64,000 nt of DNA from Chamaecrista fasciculata (GCA_003254925.1 QANZ01012954.1:9819-73818), one strand, 5' to 3'; numbered from the stretch's first letter, positions 33,223-49,993 are shown. Numbers and translations: made by a program. Notes: generated by a model not told the origin, from the letters alone.

Positions 33223-35591
33223 CTAAGAGGCTTTTCTTGGAGGGGACATGTTAGAAATAAGGGAAATGGATGTTCTGGTGATCAAGGACTGAACCAGCAA
33301 TAATATCGGAATATATACCAGCAAGCCTGCAATGTGTAAAAGAAATAGTTACTACAATAGTTTTCCAATTACAACGCCAAACGCACCAAATGTACAGAAC
33401 ATTTAGAAAACAAAACTTACCAACTTGAAGAGCAGGAAAATCATTAAGATCAAACTTCTTTGTCTGCCAGAAATTAGACTCCTGTATAACCTGGAGAGGA
33501 GCTCCAAACAGCGATAAGTCAGAAGAGAGAACAACGAGGAATGTATATTCTCTCATGTTTTGTTTTGTCAAGCCATATCTAGCTAGTGCTATAGGTTAAA
33601 ACCTCATATTGGTCCTTAAAGTATAAGGTGAATTCCCTTTGATCCCTGAAGTTTTTTGGTTCTGTTTTGGTGTTTAAAGTTTTCCCAACTTGTTCAACTG
33701 TTAATCTTTGGACAAATTTCTTCTTAAGTTCCATCGATAAATATGACCTAGACATCCTAGCTTGAGTGTTTCTCTCATAGATGTCATTAAAATTGATTTG
33801 CGAGAGAGATAAGAAAAGAGAGGGGCATGCCACTGCACGACTGAGGTAAGCATGCCTTCACATTCATATATTACAGATTGTACCCTAAATCTTTGTAATA
33901 CCAACAACAACTAAAGTCTTTTTTCCACTAGGTAAAGTTGGTTATATGAATCAATTGACGTCAACCTGTTCTGTCTCTACACATTTCTATAGTAAATTTC
34001 TGTAATATCAAACATAATTTTTTAAATTGGTCACCGGCAAGCTTATGAAAAATTATATTTATCTCATGACTATCCGGTTATTCAAATTTTTGCTTCCATC
34101 TTTACATCATGTATCTATCGACGATATATATTCTCAATTTTCCTGTCAGTCTTTTCTCATTAATTCTTTAAAGAAATTTGGTATGCATAAAGCATCGATA
34201 TAATCACCTTCAGCAAAGAATGGCGCCTAGCCAGATTCACAGCCAGAACCAATGTTATGGTTGATGCAAGAGAACAAACGCCCAATAAACTGGTCTTGCT
34301 TCGCCTTCGACCTTTACAACAAAGAGACAAAGATAATTTATATAACAGGTGCAAAATTAAAATATTTGTGACAAAATGGAACATTGTAAACAATTTTGGT
34401 TTAACAACCTAATTCTGCAATTATCAAGAGAATGAGATCACCAACAGCTGAAGAAAGTGCCAATGTATTTGGAGTATCTGCTTCTATTCCTGGTAAGACT
34501 GCAAATACCGTTCCCAGTAACAAAAACACAGCCTGCAGTGCAACATTTTCAAATCATATAAGATATGATGATGATTACAACAACAACAACAGCCAAAGCC
34601 TTTTCCCACTAGGTAGAATCGGCTATATGATGAAGATTACAAATAAAGAAAAAAATGTTTACTATTAACCTTCATAATGGTTCTATTCGTTTAAATAATG
34701 ATTAATTTACACAGCTATGAGCAACAAAAGCATAAAGAAATTGCTATATTGCTATGTTAATTAGACTAACTATATGTCATATTAGTTAACAGTTCCTTGT
34801 TCCTATCAACTAAATTCTACTATAAAGATGATAATTGCTTAATTCTTATACAAGAAACTCTAATTATCGAGAAATACTGAATTTACTCCCCGTATAAGCT
34901 TTAATAGTGGAAGCACTAGCAGATTCATCTATTATCCTCAAAGAAAAAATTTCAGATAAAATACTCTTTCATATATATGAAGTCACATGGACAATGGACA
35001 GGGCTTCTGGCTTCATATTTACTAATTAACCTGCCATTGCCAAAATCGTTTGAAGATGGTGACACTAATTGACATCGTTATCTACAGTAGGTGATGTCGC
35101 TAGGCATAGTATGAATAAGAATGTGACCTGAATCACGCCTTTCATATTCAATTAATTTAAAACTGTACAATTAAATTCAGATCGATGCCAATGCCATATA
35201 GTAGTTTAAATGAATAATAAAACGGACCCTCTTTACAGTTTTCAAAGACCCAGTCATCTCTCATGTATGCCCTTCCTCTGCTAGATAGGTTTATAGTATA
35301 CTAATGCATCGCAATTTCAGCTAAAGCTTGTAGAACAGCATTCCATCAACAAATCTCAATGAAAAGGGGCAGTGTAAGTACCTGAATAGAAAAAAGTAGA
35401 GAGAGACGCTTCTTCCCCTTTGCTACCAATTGATACCCTAAATCCGAAAGAGTTTGAGTCAATGATGTATGGTACTAGAAAAATGGAGAGAGTGAAAATG
35501 AAAGCTTACGGGAATCAACAACCATACGGTAGGAGTAATCAGAGCCATCAGTACCAGAAGGCCTTCCAATTGTTGATTTTCTCTGCTGCAT
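33223..35591 (-). CDS. Jagunal-like four-helix membrane protein, six exons
   Basis: Spliced by hand from GT-AG boundaries: exons (minus strand) 35591-35510, 35437-35382, 34532-34409, 34311-34208, 33490-33421 and 33326-33223, total 540 nt, 179 residues. The frame stays open across all five junctions. The N terminus contains GRPSGTDGSDYSYR, matching the GTDGSDF signature of Jagunal proteins. Four hydrophobic helices lie at about 38-59, 68-87, 94-115 and 145-163; the C terminus is NMSPPRKAS. In animals Jagunal acts in the endoplasmic reticulum and the early secretory pathway; the plant role is not established. Introns 2 and 4 hold TS-like SINE tails. It sits between a PMEI and the GH9 and PME genes, as At5g51510 does beside At5g51520 and At5g51500. 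Gene structure is firm; the family name rests mainly on the N-terminal motif and topology. Confidence 0.82.
33596..33700. repeat. Foldback arm in Jagunal-like intron 4
   Basis: aaacctcatattggtcctta and atccctgaagttttttgg are single-arm words of the window's ggtcc-type repeats. The partner arm is not evident. Confidence 0.4.
33899..33975 (-). mobile_element. TS-like SINE tail in Jagunal-like intron 4
   Basis: caacaacaactaaagtc, ccactaggtaaagttgg and ttatatgaatcaattga form the reversed 3' end of a TS-like SINE with its CAA (TTG) tail. Confidence 0.5.
34566..34632 (-). mobile_element. 5'-truncated TS-like SINE in Jagunal-like intron 2
   Basis: caacaacaacaacagccaaa and ttttcccactaggtagaatc followed by ggctatatg. 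The flanks gatgatgattac and gatgaagattac look like an imperfect target duplication, so only about 60 bases of the element were inserted. Confidence 0.6.
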
Positions 35592-36746
35592 CGTCTTCTT
35601 CACTGAATTGAATTATCGGAGAGAATTAGGAGAAGACGATTGCGCAAAACTCTAAAACTCTCAAATCAGTCAATGTGTGTTTCTGGATTTGTGTGTCTCT
35701 TTACGACGACGTATCGGCCAGTATCAATTGCACGTGACGCGCACGGTGCATGATAAGAATATTTACTTTTTGTTCTTGATTTGGTACATTTTTAATAATT
35801 TAGACTCTACATAATAAAAATATACGATTAATTTGGTCTATAATAATTACAATTATTAATTGATTTATGCTTTGAATCATTTTTTATGATTTGACTTAGC
35901 AATGTCAATATTATGTATATATATATATGACTATTAAATATATATTTGATTGCAATAATCAATTGGCCAACGACAAACTTTTAAATAGAGTTCAGATCCG
36001 CGAAAAATTATCTAATATATAATTCATTAACAATACGAGGAACTCATTCATTTAACAAAAAAATAGTAATATGAAGCTCAAATCTTCATATCCATCCATT
36101 TAGAAGTGCGACTATGATTGAAAATATCGATGAATATCTAAATTGTAATATTAAATGTTTATATTCTTGTGTATCTCTCATTTTCAAATTCTGAGTTGAA
36201 AATTTGGCCAAAAAAATCCGAGTTGAAAATATGATAGGGATAATAAACATAAAATATATGATGAAGGTGCAACTGTAAAATTGAGGGATCACGTTAGCAT
36301 TTAACGTTTACTTTTCCATATTAGATGATAATGTCTCATAGATTTAATAGTTGACAATTATAATTATTTAGAGAATGGGCCATATATTTCTATTATTTAT
36401 GGACTAAAATTTTAACGTAAATTTAAGGGGAAAATGGTTTATTTAGAATAATGATAATGGTCTCTTAGATAAAAAAAAATTATAAAGTTGACTTCGTTTA
36501 TAGATCATGAACTAATTAATTTTGAAGAAATTAACATTATAGGTGTTATACCTTGTGAGTTGTGAGATCAACAAAGTAATTAATATTTTGATTAAAAGAA
36601 AAGGTAGCATTTATAAGAGAGAAATAATAATGTCTTCACTCTTCACCAAAAGTTTCTTCATATATCATTGATCAATATAGAATATAATAATAGACAAAGG
36701 AATTGTTGGGATGCATTATACATTTTGGTGAATCCCAATCCTAATC
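35592..36746. other. Upstream of the Jagunal-like gene; 3' flank of the GH9 gene
   Basis: 35640-35750 is GC-higher (cgacgacgtatcggcc, cacgtgacgcgcac) and probably includes the promoter and 5' UTR of the Jagunal-like gene. A micro-insertion, ttggcc plus an A-run flanked by tctgagttgaaaat / tccgagttgaaaat, is at 36190-36230. The rest is AT-rich. Confidence 0.5.
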
Positions 36747-39639
36747 CTAATTAGATTTGAAAAAAGCTAAAACACCGACAAAAGGGGCATTAATATAAGT
36801 GCAGGGTTCAGATTGACCCACATCCAAACGTGAATCCTTGAAAGAGTCATCGTGGGCCGGACCTCCCATAATGGCCCCAGTAAGAATATTTGGGTTTGGC
36901 CCACTGGATCTTAAGTAAACATCACCATCTCGACACCCAATTTTCTGAGGATGGTTATCTATAGAAGGATTAGTGGAAGCACGATGGTGAGCTTGTTGAG
37001 GGAATTTGTCGCTATATCCGATCATGTATGACATGCCCAATGGGTTGCTTCCTAATATGTAATCTGCCTGCAAATATTTATAATATTAAAATATTTTAAT
37101 TAATCACGTTCAATTAATTTTAGTGTGATTAGCTAATTAAAAAATGTTAAGTGAATACTATGTCTAGAAATGGATCCTCTAGTATTCCTTTACCATGCAT
37201 TTCTTGTGAAGTTAGAGAGAGAAAGGAAGAAGAAAAGAGAGAAAATGTGGGTCCTATATATCCTATATATTATCATTTTATGGGACTCACATTTTCTCTC
37301 TTCTTCCTTTCTCTCTCTAACTTCACAAGAACTGCATGGTGAAAGAACTCGAGAGAATCCAATCCCGTCTATATATATACTTGTGATTTGGCAAGATTGA
37401 AGAGGTCAGATGGGGTGGCAGTGACATCTCCACAATGGACGACTTTGTTAGCAGCTTGCATGTAACGTCCATACACAATCAAAAGGAATGATATTGCTGT
37501 CACTACTTGAAGATCATTTACTATCGGTTTCAATAGAAGCCCACCTACAAATTTAATTTATATATATTATTGATCAGCATGCAACAATATATTAATCAAT
37601 AATTAGTAATTAAATGGTAATTACGTATACCTTTAGAGTAAACGACTGTTTTGGTAGGGGAATTAGGCAACATAGCACACACAAAATTGTCTGCCATTGG
37701 AACGAAGGGATCCGCACTTGAAGCATCTTTCATCACCCACTTCATTTCAACATACATATATATATATACATGTTATAAGTTCATTTGTGTGAGTGTGTAT
37801 AAATTAAATTAAATAGGTAATGATTAATGAATAGGTTTATAAAGTAAGCAAATTAGATATATATATATAGTACCTGGGAAACAAGGACATTAATGCCTGC
37901 ATTTTTATTGTCCCAACCAAACTCTGCAAAGGCAGGACCAGGTGATGGTTCAGGAGCACCATTGATGTTTCTCATGACTGGTGACTCAAACTCAATATTG
38001 TGAATGTTGCTTTTCACAAAATCCCAGTAATTAGATGATTGAGTTGCCTTATACAACCATGCTGCTCCCCAAATCAACTCATCCTAATTAATTAATCACA
38101 TCATTCGATCAAAATTAATAACTACTCTAATTTAATTTGTGATCTGATTCTGATCAGATTATATATATATATAATTGATTAGGCTAAAGTGTAAATTTGG
38201 TCCAATATTTTTTTTCAGTTCTCAATTTGGTCACATATCTTTTTTTTGTTACACTTTTGGTCTTATATGTTTGGATTAATTGTAGAATTGGTCTTTTATC
38301 TTTTGGTCAAGTTTAGAAGTGGTTCCATATCTTTACAAAAGGACCAACTAATGGTTGATTCTTTTGCAAAGATATTGGACTAATTCTACAACTTAACTAA
38401 AAATATGGGACCAAAAATGATATAAACCAAAATTGGGACCTTTTGCAATGATATAGAACCAAAATTACAACAAAAAAAGATACACATGACCAAATTAGGA
38501 ACTGAGCAAAAGACATAAGACCAAGCCAATTAATTAAATAGTTATGTGGTTAATTATATATTGGTTACCATATAGCCGCCGTAATCACAGTAAAATGGAC
38601 ATACAGCTCCGCCTACTGCATCGTTGTAAGATCCACGATAATTATTTGCAAAGTCAAATACCTACACACAGCAACCATGATTCATTGATTAGTGTTAACT
38701 AAATATTATTAAGTGAAAACTCTTTCTTCCCAATATAATCACCCATAATTGATTTTATAAATAAAGTTTTTTTTTCACAAGCTTATCCAAACGGACTCTA
38801 AATAATATATATATACATATATACAAATTGTTAATTCAATAATTTTTTAAAAATAAAATAATAAATTGCGTATATATAAATAAATATACCCGTTTAGCGG
38901 TATCAAGGAGCAATTGAGAATATTGAGAATCAGATGATTTGAAGGCGATGGAAGAAGCGGCGAGAGCCGCCGCAATCTCAGCAGAGAGCTCGGAACCGGG
39001 TTTTTGGGGAGTGAGAAAATAAGAGGTTCTGGGAGTGTCCATGTCTTCAGGTCTCTCCCAACAATCATGGTCTCCATTTGGATCTGCAACTTGAGCTACT
39101 ACCATATTAGGGTTTTTTGTAGCCTTGAGGAAATAGTCACTTCCCCATCTTATTGCATCCAAAGCATGACCAAGGTCGTCACCCATTTTGTCACCAAATT
39201 CTATCACACTCCACGCTAAAAGTGTTGTTGTGAATGCCATTGGAAAGTGAAATTTTACATTGTCACCAGCGTCATAGTACCCACCTACCATATCCATCTG
39301 TATGATATATAAACAAACTTTTAAAAATTAAACCAGACATTGAATCCATCATCATACCAATACAAGATTCAAATAAATAATAAAAAATGCTTAAATATGA
39401 TAAAATTCTATTTGAATGAATATACAATTACGAACATGAATATCAGAGCCATCTCGAAGAGCTGAATCCTTTCGCCATGTCATACGCTGTGAAGGTGGCA
39501 ATTTGCCTGATCTTTGTCCTTCAAAGTACAATATGCTTTTAGTTAATGCATCTCCATAGTTGTGTGATGACTCTGCTATTGTTCTTCTTGTCAACATCAC
39601 CATAACCACTATCAACAATGACAACTTTGATCTTTCCAT
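36747..39639 (-). CDS. GH9 endo-beta-1,4-glucanase (class B), copy 1
   Basis: Seven exons by GT-AG splicing: 39639-39436, 39297-38890, 38661-38569, 38083-37874, 37739-37631, 37544-37381 and 37067-36747; 1509 nt, 502 residues. The signal peptide is residues 1-22. The mature protein is one GH9 catalytic domain with no transmembrane anchor or C-terminal CBM49, hence class B. The catalytic motifs are present: DAGD at 77-80, HHR at 423-425, and D474 with E483 (SEP). It should hydrolyse internal beta-1,4-glucan bonds in the wall by inversion. Intron positions and phases (0,0,0,0,1,0) match copy 2 at 42596-46094, so they are tandem duplicates, though clearly diverged. Exon 4 encodes about 19 extra Pro-rich residues (residues 266-288 area) before EFGWD. 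Intron 3 carries a MITE and intron 6 a long hairpin. Confidence 0.92.
37188..37345. repeat. Near-perfect hairpin in GH9 copy 1 intron 6
   Basis: 37201-37232 and 37300-37331 are perfect 32-base inverted repeats; with a 4-base bulge the stem extends to about 62 bases on each side (tttaccatgcat ... atggtgaaag, gaaaatgtgggtcc ... gggactcacattttc) around a loop of about 28 bases. It lies wholly within an intron and would be transcribed with the gene. Confidence 0.85.
38182..38527. mobile_element. Mutator-like foldback MITE in GH9 copy 1 intron 3
   Basis: 346 bp, ends ggctaaagtgtaaatttgg and the right end agaccaagcc, with 9-bp flanks aattgatta / aattaatta (one mismatch). Same family as 11033-11416 and 49599-49993. 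It more than triples the intron. Confidence 0.7.
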
Positions 39640-39724
39640 ACTTCAATTATATTCTCTCTAATAGATCTTTCTCAAATTTTTGTTTATCAAAACGTACCAT
39701 ATTCATATTGCAATTGTCCATGTC

Positions 39725-39732
39725 TTTAAATA
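39725..39732 (-). promoter_or_regulatory. Possible TATA box of GH9 copy 1
   Basis: tatttaaa on the minus strand, about 86 bases before the ATG at 39639. Confidence 0.4.
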
Positions 39733-39944
39733 CATCATGTTTTGTCACTTTTTTCTTTCTTACCTTTAATGCATAGATTGTTTTCTTGTATGGTTATAAT
39801 CAATGGTGGTTAATAATCTTGATTTTGTATTTAATGCTTACATTTAATGCTTAGATTTCACCTTAGCTTCACTAATTAAGGGAATGTTGATTGGTTTTGA
39901 CATTTATGTTTCAAAATCCATTCTTTTATATTTTATTTTCTTAT

Positions 39945-40400
39945 AAGGAAAATAACTTTCTATATATACATATGTATACCAAAATAATTTTAGTACATAA
40001 CTTTTATTCATCATATAACAATTCTATATTAACATTTAACATCAACTTAATTATCTTGACTACTATATTAAAATCCAAATTTTATATTATATAAAAACTA
40101 GTTTTTATGGACAAAACATATATTAGAAAAGGGAAATTTGTAAAGCTTCTTTTTTATAATGAAAAATTTAGGTGAGTTGGGTTCACCTGAGGGCTCACCA
40201 AGGTCAAATGATGCCTTAAGACTATATGAGCACTTATAGAAAAATCTCCTTCGGACCCTGACGTGAACGTTTCTTAGCAGTAGATCATCTACCAACAAGA
40301 CCCTCACATCAGCAATAGAAGTAGAACTCACAACCTTGTGAGATATGAATCAGTTGCTTAGTAACTAAACCAACTTTTGTCGATAGACATTTGTAAAAAT
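39945..40400. repeat. Tandem duplication unit, left copy
   Basis: aaaataactttctatata, acataacttttattcatcat, acaattctatattaacattt and ggacaaaacatatattagaa recur at about 40562-41300 in the same order. Both units end with the same SINE. This copy lacks the MITE present in the right copy. Confidence 0.75.
40158..40383 (-). mobile_element. tRNA-derived SINE, family A
   Basis: tttaggtgagttgggttcac at the left; reversed B box (agaactcacaacc) and A-box region at the right. It contains about 40 extra internal bases (around 40245-40285) compared with other copies. Confidence 0.65.
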
Positions 40401-40634
40401 TTTGAAACAATACCTGCATGGATATCACGTATAATTATATTTAATCAAATTTGAAAATTCAAGGGAGGTTAATATATATATATATATATATAATTTGCTC
40501 TTAACGCATCCTTCCAATTACAGATATTTATAATTTAACTACCATTATTTTATTTTATTTTCTGATAATGAAAATAACTTTCTATATAGTACATAACTTT
40601 TATTCATCATATAACAATTCTATATTAAAATTTA

Positions 40635-41212
40635 GGCAAAACACATTTTTTGCCCCTAACATTTGCGGTGATTTTCAGTTGTGCCCCTAACGTTTCATTT
40701 GTGTCAGTTATGCCCCCAATGTGAAACGTTAGTTTCAATTATGTTCCCACCCTCGTTAGTATACCGTTTTTCGGAACTTTTGAGCTTCGATCCGTGTTCA
40801 TTTCAGTTTGTTTTGATAAATGAGTTTATGGGTACTCATTTTCGGCTCCTAAGGATCATTTTGCAAATGGAAATTTTGAGAAAAATGCTTCGTTTTGCTG
40901 CATTTCGTTTTGGTCCTTTTTGGGGTTCATCAGGTTCGATTTTCTTCAGATTTGGGGCTATTTTGAGCTTAATATTTGAAATTGATCCAAGGAATCAAGT
41001 TTGTGATGTCCGAAAATTAAAACCCATATGAAATCTGATCAAAACCGAGCTCAAATCATGCGAAAATGGTATTTTTTTTTTGTGGATGATTGAAATTGGG
41101 GGCATAATTGAAACTAACGTTTCACATTGGGGACACAAGTGACACAAATGAAACGTTAGGGGAATAACTGAAAATCACCGCAAACGTTAGGGGCACGAAA
41201 GAGTGTTTTGCC
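40635..41212. mobile_element. Mutator-like foldback element
   Basis: 578 bp, ends ggcaaaacac and gtgttttgcc, arms of about 110 bp (caattatgcccc / aacgtttcacattgggg words), with a perfect 9-bp duplication, taaaattta (40626-40634 and 41213-41221). The left duplication unit at about 40030 (attaacatttaacatc) shows the unoccupied site. The central 350 bases are unique, with no recognisable gene. Confidence 0.88.
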
Positions 41213-41311
41213 TAAAATTTAACATCCACTTAATTATCTTGATCACTATATTAAAATCACAATCTTAAATTGCAAAAACTAATTTTCATGGGCAAAACAT
41301 GTATTAGAAAA

Positions 41312-41455
41312 AGGGCAGGTTGACCCCGTGGGCTCATCGGCATGCCTCAAGACTTTATAAACTCTTATAAAAATACTTACAAATTACTTGTTAATAAGAT
41401 CCTCACATCATTAACAGATAAAGAACTCACGACTTTGGATTAAAGCCAACTGTGT
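41312..41455 (-). mobile_element. tRNA-derived SINE, family A, truncated
   Basis: catgcctcaagactttataa and agaactcacgactttgga match family A. It is the duplicated partner of 40158-40383. Confidence 0.6.
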
Positions 41456-42595
41456 TGTGACTGCTACTTATAAAAATATAAAATTTATGGTAAAAGACAA
41501 CAACTTGAGTTCATGGTTTTTGAGTTTTGACACTCTCCCTCCCTTTCTAAGCCTTCTCTTCATTCCTTTTCTTTTTGTTCTTGTTTCTGTCTTGCCTCTA
41601 CCTCTACCGTCTCTTGTTTCTCTTTGTTCGGTTTCATTTTACCTTTTGATGGATTGGACTAGCTATATATGTACTTGTATTTTTCTGTTCAATATATTTC
41701 CACCTTTTCTACCAAACAACAAAAAGATTTCAGTTGTAAATAACTTTCTCTTCTATTTATTCTCTCTTTCATTTATGTATATATATATTTATTTATACTA
41801 TATTATATGTGTGAGAGTACTTTTGGTTTTGGTTGGTAAAAAATAATTAAATTAAAAATTAAAAAAACATGAAACAAATATATGGAACTTGATAATTGGC
41901 TAACTGTATAGATAATGGAAGAGAGAAAATAGTAGATGAAATTTAAGAAAGTGAAAACTTATTATTTGGTCTTTTAATTTTCACACTTCTAACGATTTAG
42001 TCCTTGAATAATAGAAATATACTATTTAGTCACTGAATAACTACAAATGTCAAATAAAAAGTTATATACTTAAGCCCCTAATATATATATATATATGTAA
42101 AAGACCCTTTGATGCCCCCTAATGTTTGGGATCAGTTTCAATTATGCCCTTAACATTTGTTTTGTATAAGTTATACCCCCAATATGAAACGTTAGTGTCA
42201 ATTATACCCTAAAGTTTGACTCCGTTAATTATGTGGACGGAAAATGCTGACGTGTAATTTTTTTTTGCCTATGTGTCAATTTTTTTTTTGAATTGAACAC
42301 TCGGCACATGACTCGATAAATAAAACATGGTCAAAGTCCTATTTTAGTCCCTGAGTTATGTTTTGTTCCATATTGGTCCCTCAATTTTCTAAAACTTGGC
42401 ACAGTTGGTCCCTCAAAAGTTTTAATTTTTTACATTAAGGTCATTTTCCTTATATAATAGGATCAAAACGTAATAACAAAATTAAACCCTAGCCTTTTAA
42501 TTGATTTGTCCCTACATATATATCTTCATTAATATAAATGAGACTAAAATGAATATTAATGAGAGAAGTTGGGAAATATCTATCATTTGTAGGAA
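41456..42595. other. Intergenic, with foldback arms
   Basis: 42107-42240 shares words with 1-195 and 40635-41212 (caattatgccc, tatgaaacgttagtgtcaat). 42330-42480 shares words with 18190-19308 (acattaaggtcattttcc, ataggatcaaaacgtaa). 41540-41650 is CT-rich. No gene supported. Confidence 0.5.
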
Positions 42596-46989
<4,394 letters not shown>

Positions 46990-47860
46990 TGCGTACAAGC
47001 AGGGGCGAAGCCAGGATTTCTGGTTAGGGGGCCGAAATTTTTTTTTGGTTAAAATCTTATTTTAGTCCTTAATGCTTATCTAAAGTTCTGTTTTGGTCCC
47101 TGGTGTTTGGATTTGAAACGAGAGAAATATGACCATATTCAATAATTAAGGGTCAATTATGAAAATCTTAGAAAATATTAAGGATCAAAACAAAACAAAA
47201 AATTATTAAAGACAAAATAGAACTTTGGGTAAACATTATTAGAGACCAAAATATAATGTTGACCTATTCTTTTTTCTATATATTATCAATATTATAAGAT
47301 AAAATGTATAAGTTTGACAAAAAAAATATAAAACATATAAAAAAAATGTAAAGAAATAATGAGATTGGAGAGATAATAATATTCAAATTGATCCTTTTTC
47401 TCATGAATTACCTTTTTCTTAATTTGATCCTTCATAAATTTTCTTTTTAAATTTAATCCCTTGCAAATGTTTTTATTATCAAAGTTAATCCTTCTATCCA
47501 ATTTTTAAAGCAGTTAGTGATATGACAATGTTGGTCATGTGTGAAGTTAATTGCCACATACAATATTTTTTTATTGCTATATAAGTGTATTTTCTCTGAA
47601 TTCATAGATAAACATAAATTATGTAAAATAAAATAGGGGAAAATATACTTATGTGGCAATAAAAATGATTATTGTATGTGAAACTTGACACATCATTATT
47701 TAACAATATTATATCACTAGTTCTGTTAAAAATTTAATGGAGGGACTAATTTTGATAACGGAAACATTTGTGAGGGATCAGATTGAAAAAAAAATTATAG
47801 AGGACCAAAATAAGAAAAAAATAATATGTCAAAGACTAAAATAGTATTTTAACCCATAGA
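46990..47860. repeat. Nested degenerate repeats
   Basis: Opens with aggggcgaagccaggatttc, a motif common at plant transposon ends. Then come foldback words (ttattttagtcctta near 47058 versus agactaaaatagtatttt near 47832) enclosing a second palindrome ending near 47265. Boundaries uncertain. Confidence 0.45.
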
Positions 47861-48930
47861 CAAATTAAAATTTTCCTTCATCATGTTCGAACCTTGGAAG
47901 AGGAAAGAAAATTTTAGGTTGATTAGTTTCAATATAAATATATCTGGTACAAGGGGGCATCTTCAAGTGTAGATTTATGGTTGATTAGTTTATTACGAAT
48001 GTGATTGCTAATTAACTTAATTTTTAAAACTGGCCATTCAACTAATTGAAAACTGATGAACAACAAATAAAAAAAGAAAAAAGCAAATTCCAACTTGTGC
48101 AAACAAAGATGTAAATGTTGACTTATTATTATTTTATTGTCATAAGATCGTTTATAAGTTATTGGACTGAAATGAGCACAAAATGAAACACAAAACCAAA
48201 CCTGGCCCATAAAATTGGGCTTAATAATAAGGCCCAATCATATGGCTTCTCTTATGAGGCCGAATTTCATACAATATGCATATCTCTACAATTGTCTGTA
48301 ACTTCGTATCTCAGTCATCCTAATTGTGCAGTATTTATGTCCAAAAAAAAAGAATTATATAATGTGTTGTGTAAATTCTACCTTTTTTAAAAAAAAGGAC
48401 AGCAAATTCTTTCAAGACTTGATCTTGATTGCTTTCAAAGTTTCATTTCAACGGTTGGTATCTGAATATAAGTTTCTAATTAATGTATGTGTACTACAAC
48501 TTTTCCTTGTGTTTTGTATACGTATATATACAAATATGTGCAAACAAAATCTTAGAATGATGTTTAATTTGAACTGATTACTCTGTTTACTTGATATATA
48601 TATTTGTTTTCAATACTGTTTTTTTTTTTTGGTTACTTTATCATGCCATACTCTCATTATGAGAAAATTCAAGGTGTGGTAAATAAAATATTAATAAAAT
48701 AACGGCATCAAAAGTTGGAAAAGGATACAATATGACTTACCAAGTTGAATTTTAAAAGAAAAGGTGTTTTGCTTATTGTGCAAACTTTAGACAATAGGTA
48801 GCTATAATGCACATGGGGTTTACCATAGAAGATCGAGTATTCTGATGATTGAAGAATATGGTCACTCGCTTCCAAGAAACCATTGCTTCCCATTTTTATT
48901 CTTCACTTACAAGTCTAATCAATAACCAAT

Positions 48931-49010
<80 letters not shown>

Positions 49011-49317
49011 GTGCATGTGAATTGTGAATATTATATATATTCATACAGTTCTCTCAAATTTGCTTTTGCAGCATCAAGCATGTGTGTACGGTCATAGTAT
49101 ATATTGCACGTACCTTTTTCCCAACTCAAACCAAAAACTATATATTCTTTTATCTATAAAATAGTATGACTTTTCATTTATTTTTTTTTCATATTCTCAG
49201 CCGTTAGCTTCTCTGAACAAACACATGGAGAGGACAAGTAATTAAGCAACTTCAATTCAGATTTTCTTTTTGTTTTTCTTGCACTTTCAATTACACTCTT
49301 TCAAATTTCAATATCTG
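47861..49317. other. AT-rich intergenic with long microsatellite
   Basis: 48937-48984 is (CT)n followed by (TA)n to 49010, the longest simple repeat in the window. No gene supported. Confidence 0.5.
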
Positions 49318-49345
49318 AACCGATAAGTTAGCCTAATATATATCT

Positions 49346-49398
49346 AGCTAGCTAATAATACTTTTTTTTTTTTTGGCCTGAAGCTAGCTAATAATACT
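49346..49398. repeat. Micro-insertion, T12 GGCCTGA, 17-bp duplications
   Basis: agctagctaataatact at 49346-49362 and 49382-49398 flanks 19 bases (twelve T then ggcctga). The intron copy of this region lacks the insertion. Confidence 0.8.
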
Positions 49399-49598
49399 GA
49401 TATATAGCTCGTGCAATAATTTAGCAATCTCACAATAATCATTTTTTACCATCCCTTAATTTCCTAATAATCACTTCATCAATTAGCTACCTAGCTATAT
49501 TCATGTTATCATATTGATCAAGTCCAAGTTAAAACCTTCATTTCAGGAATATATATGATTTATGAACAAATAAAAGCAAAGTGCGTGTATATATATAT

Positions 49599-49993
49599 GG
49601 TCAAAATGCACTTTTTGTCCCATAACTTTTGCTCAGGTCTCAATTTGGTCCCATAACTTTTTTTATTGTACTTTTGGTCTCATATTTTTGCAATTAGTTG
49701 CAGATTTGGTCTCGTATCACTTTTGGTCTCATATCTTTGCAAAAAGTTTTACCACCAGTCTCATTTGATCCAAAGATATGAGACTAATTTTGCACTTGAC
49801 TCAAAGATATGAGATCAGTTTTGTAACTTGACTAAAAGATATAGGACCAATTCTTCAACATAATCAATAGTGTAACACGGGACCAAATCTGCAACTTGAG
49901 CAAAATATATGAGACCAAAAGTGCAACGGAAAAAGTTACGGGACCAAATTGAGACCTTAGCAAAAGTTATGGGACCAAAAATGCACTTTGGCC
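49599..49993. mobile_element. Mutator-like foldback MITE in the PME promoter
   Basis: 395 bp. Ends ggtcaaaatgcac and gtgcactttggcc-type, arms of about 45 bp (cccataacttttgct / agcaaaagttatggg), 9-bp TA-rich flanks. The unoccupied version of this site is in the intron copy near 52948. Confidence 0.82.

Larger units (their letters stand above)
40562..41455. repeat. Tandem duplication unit, right copy
   Basis: Second copy of 39945-40400, split by the Mutator-like element at 40635-41212. Its SINE (41312-41455) has lost its left part. Confidence 0.75.

Noticed and set aside
40681-41031. 116-residue plus-strand frame
   Set aside because: Starts in the arm and crosses the core of a Mutator-like foldback element; not conserved in sister elements.
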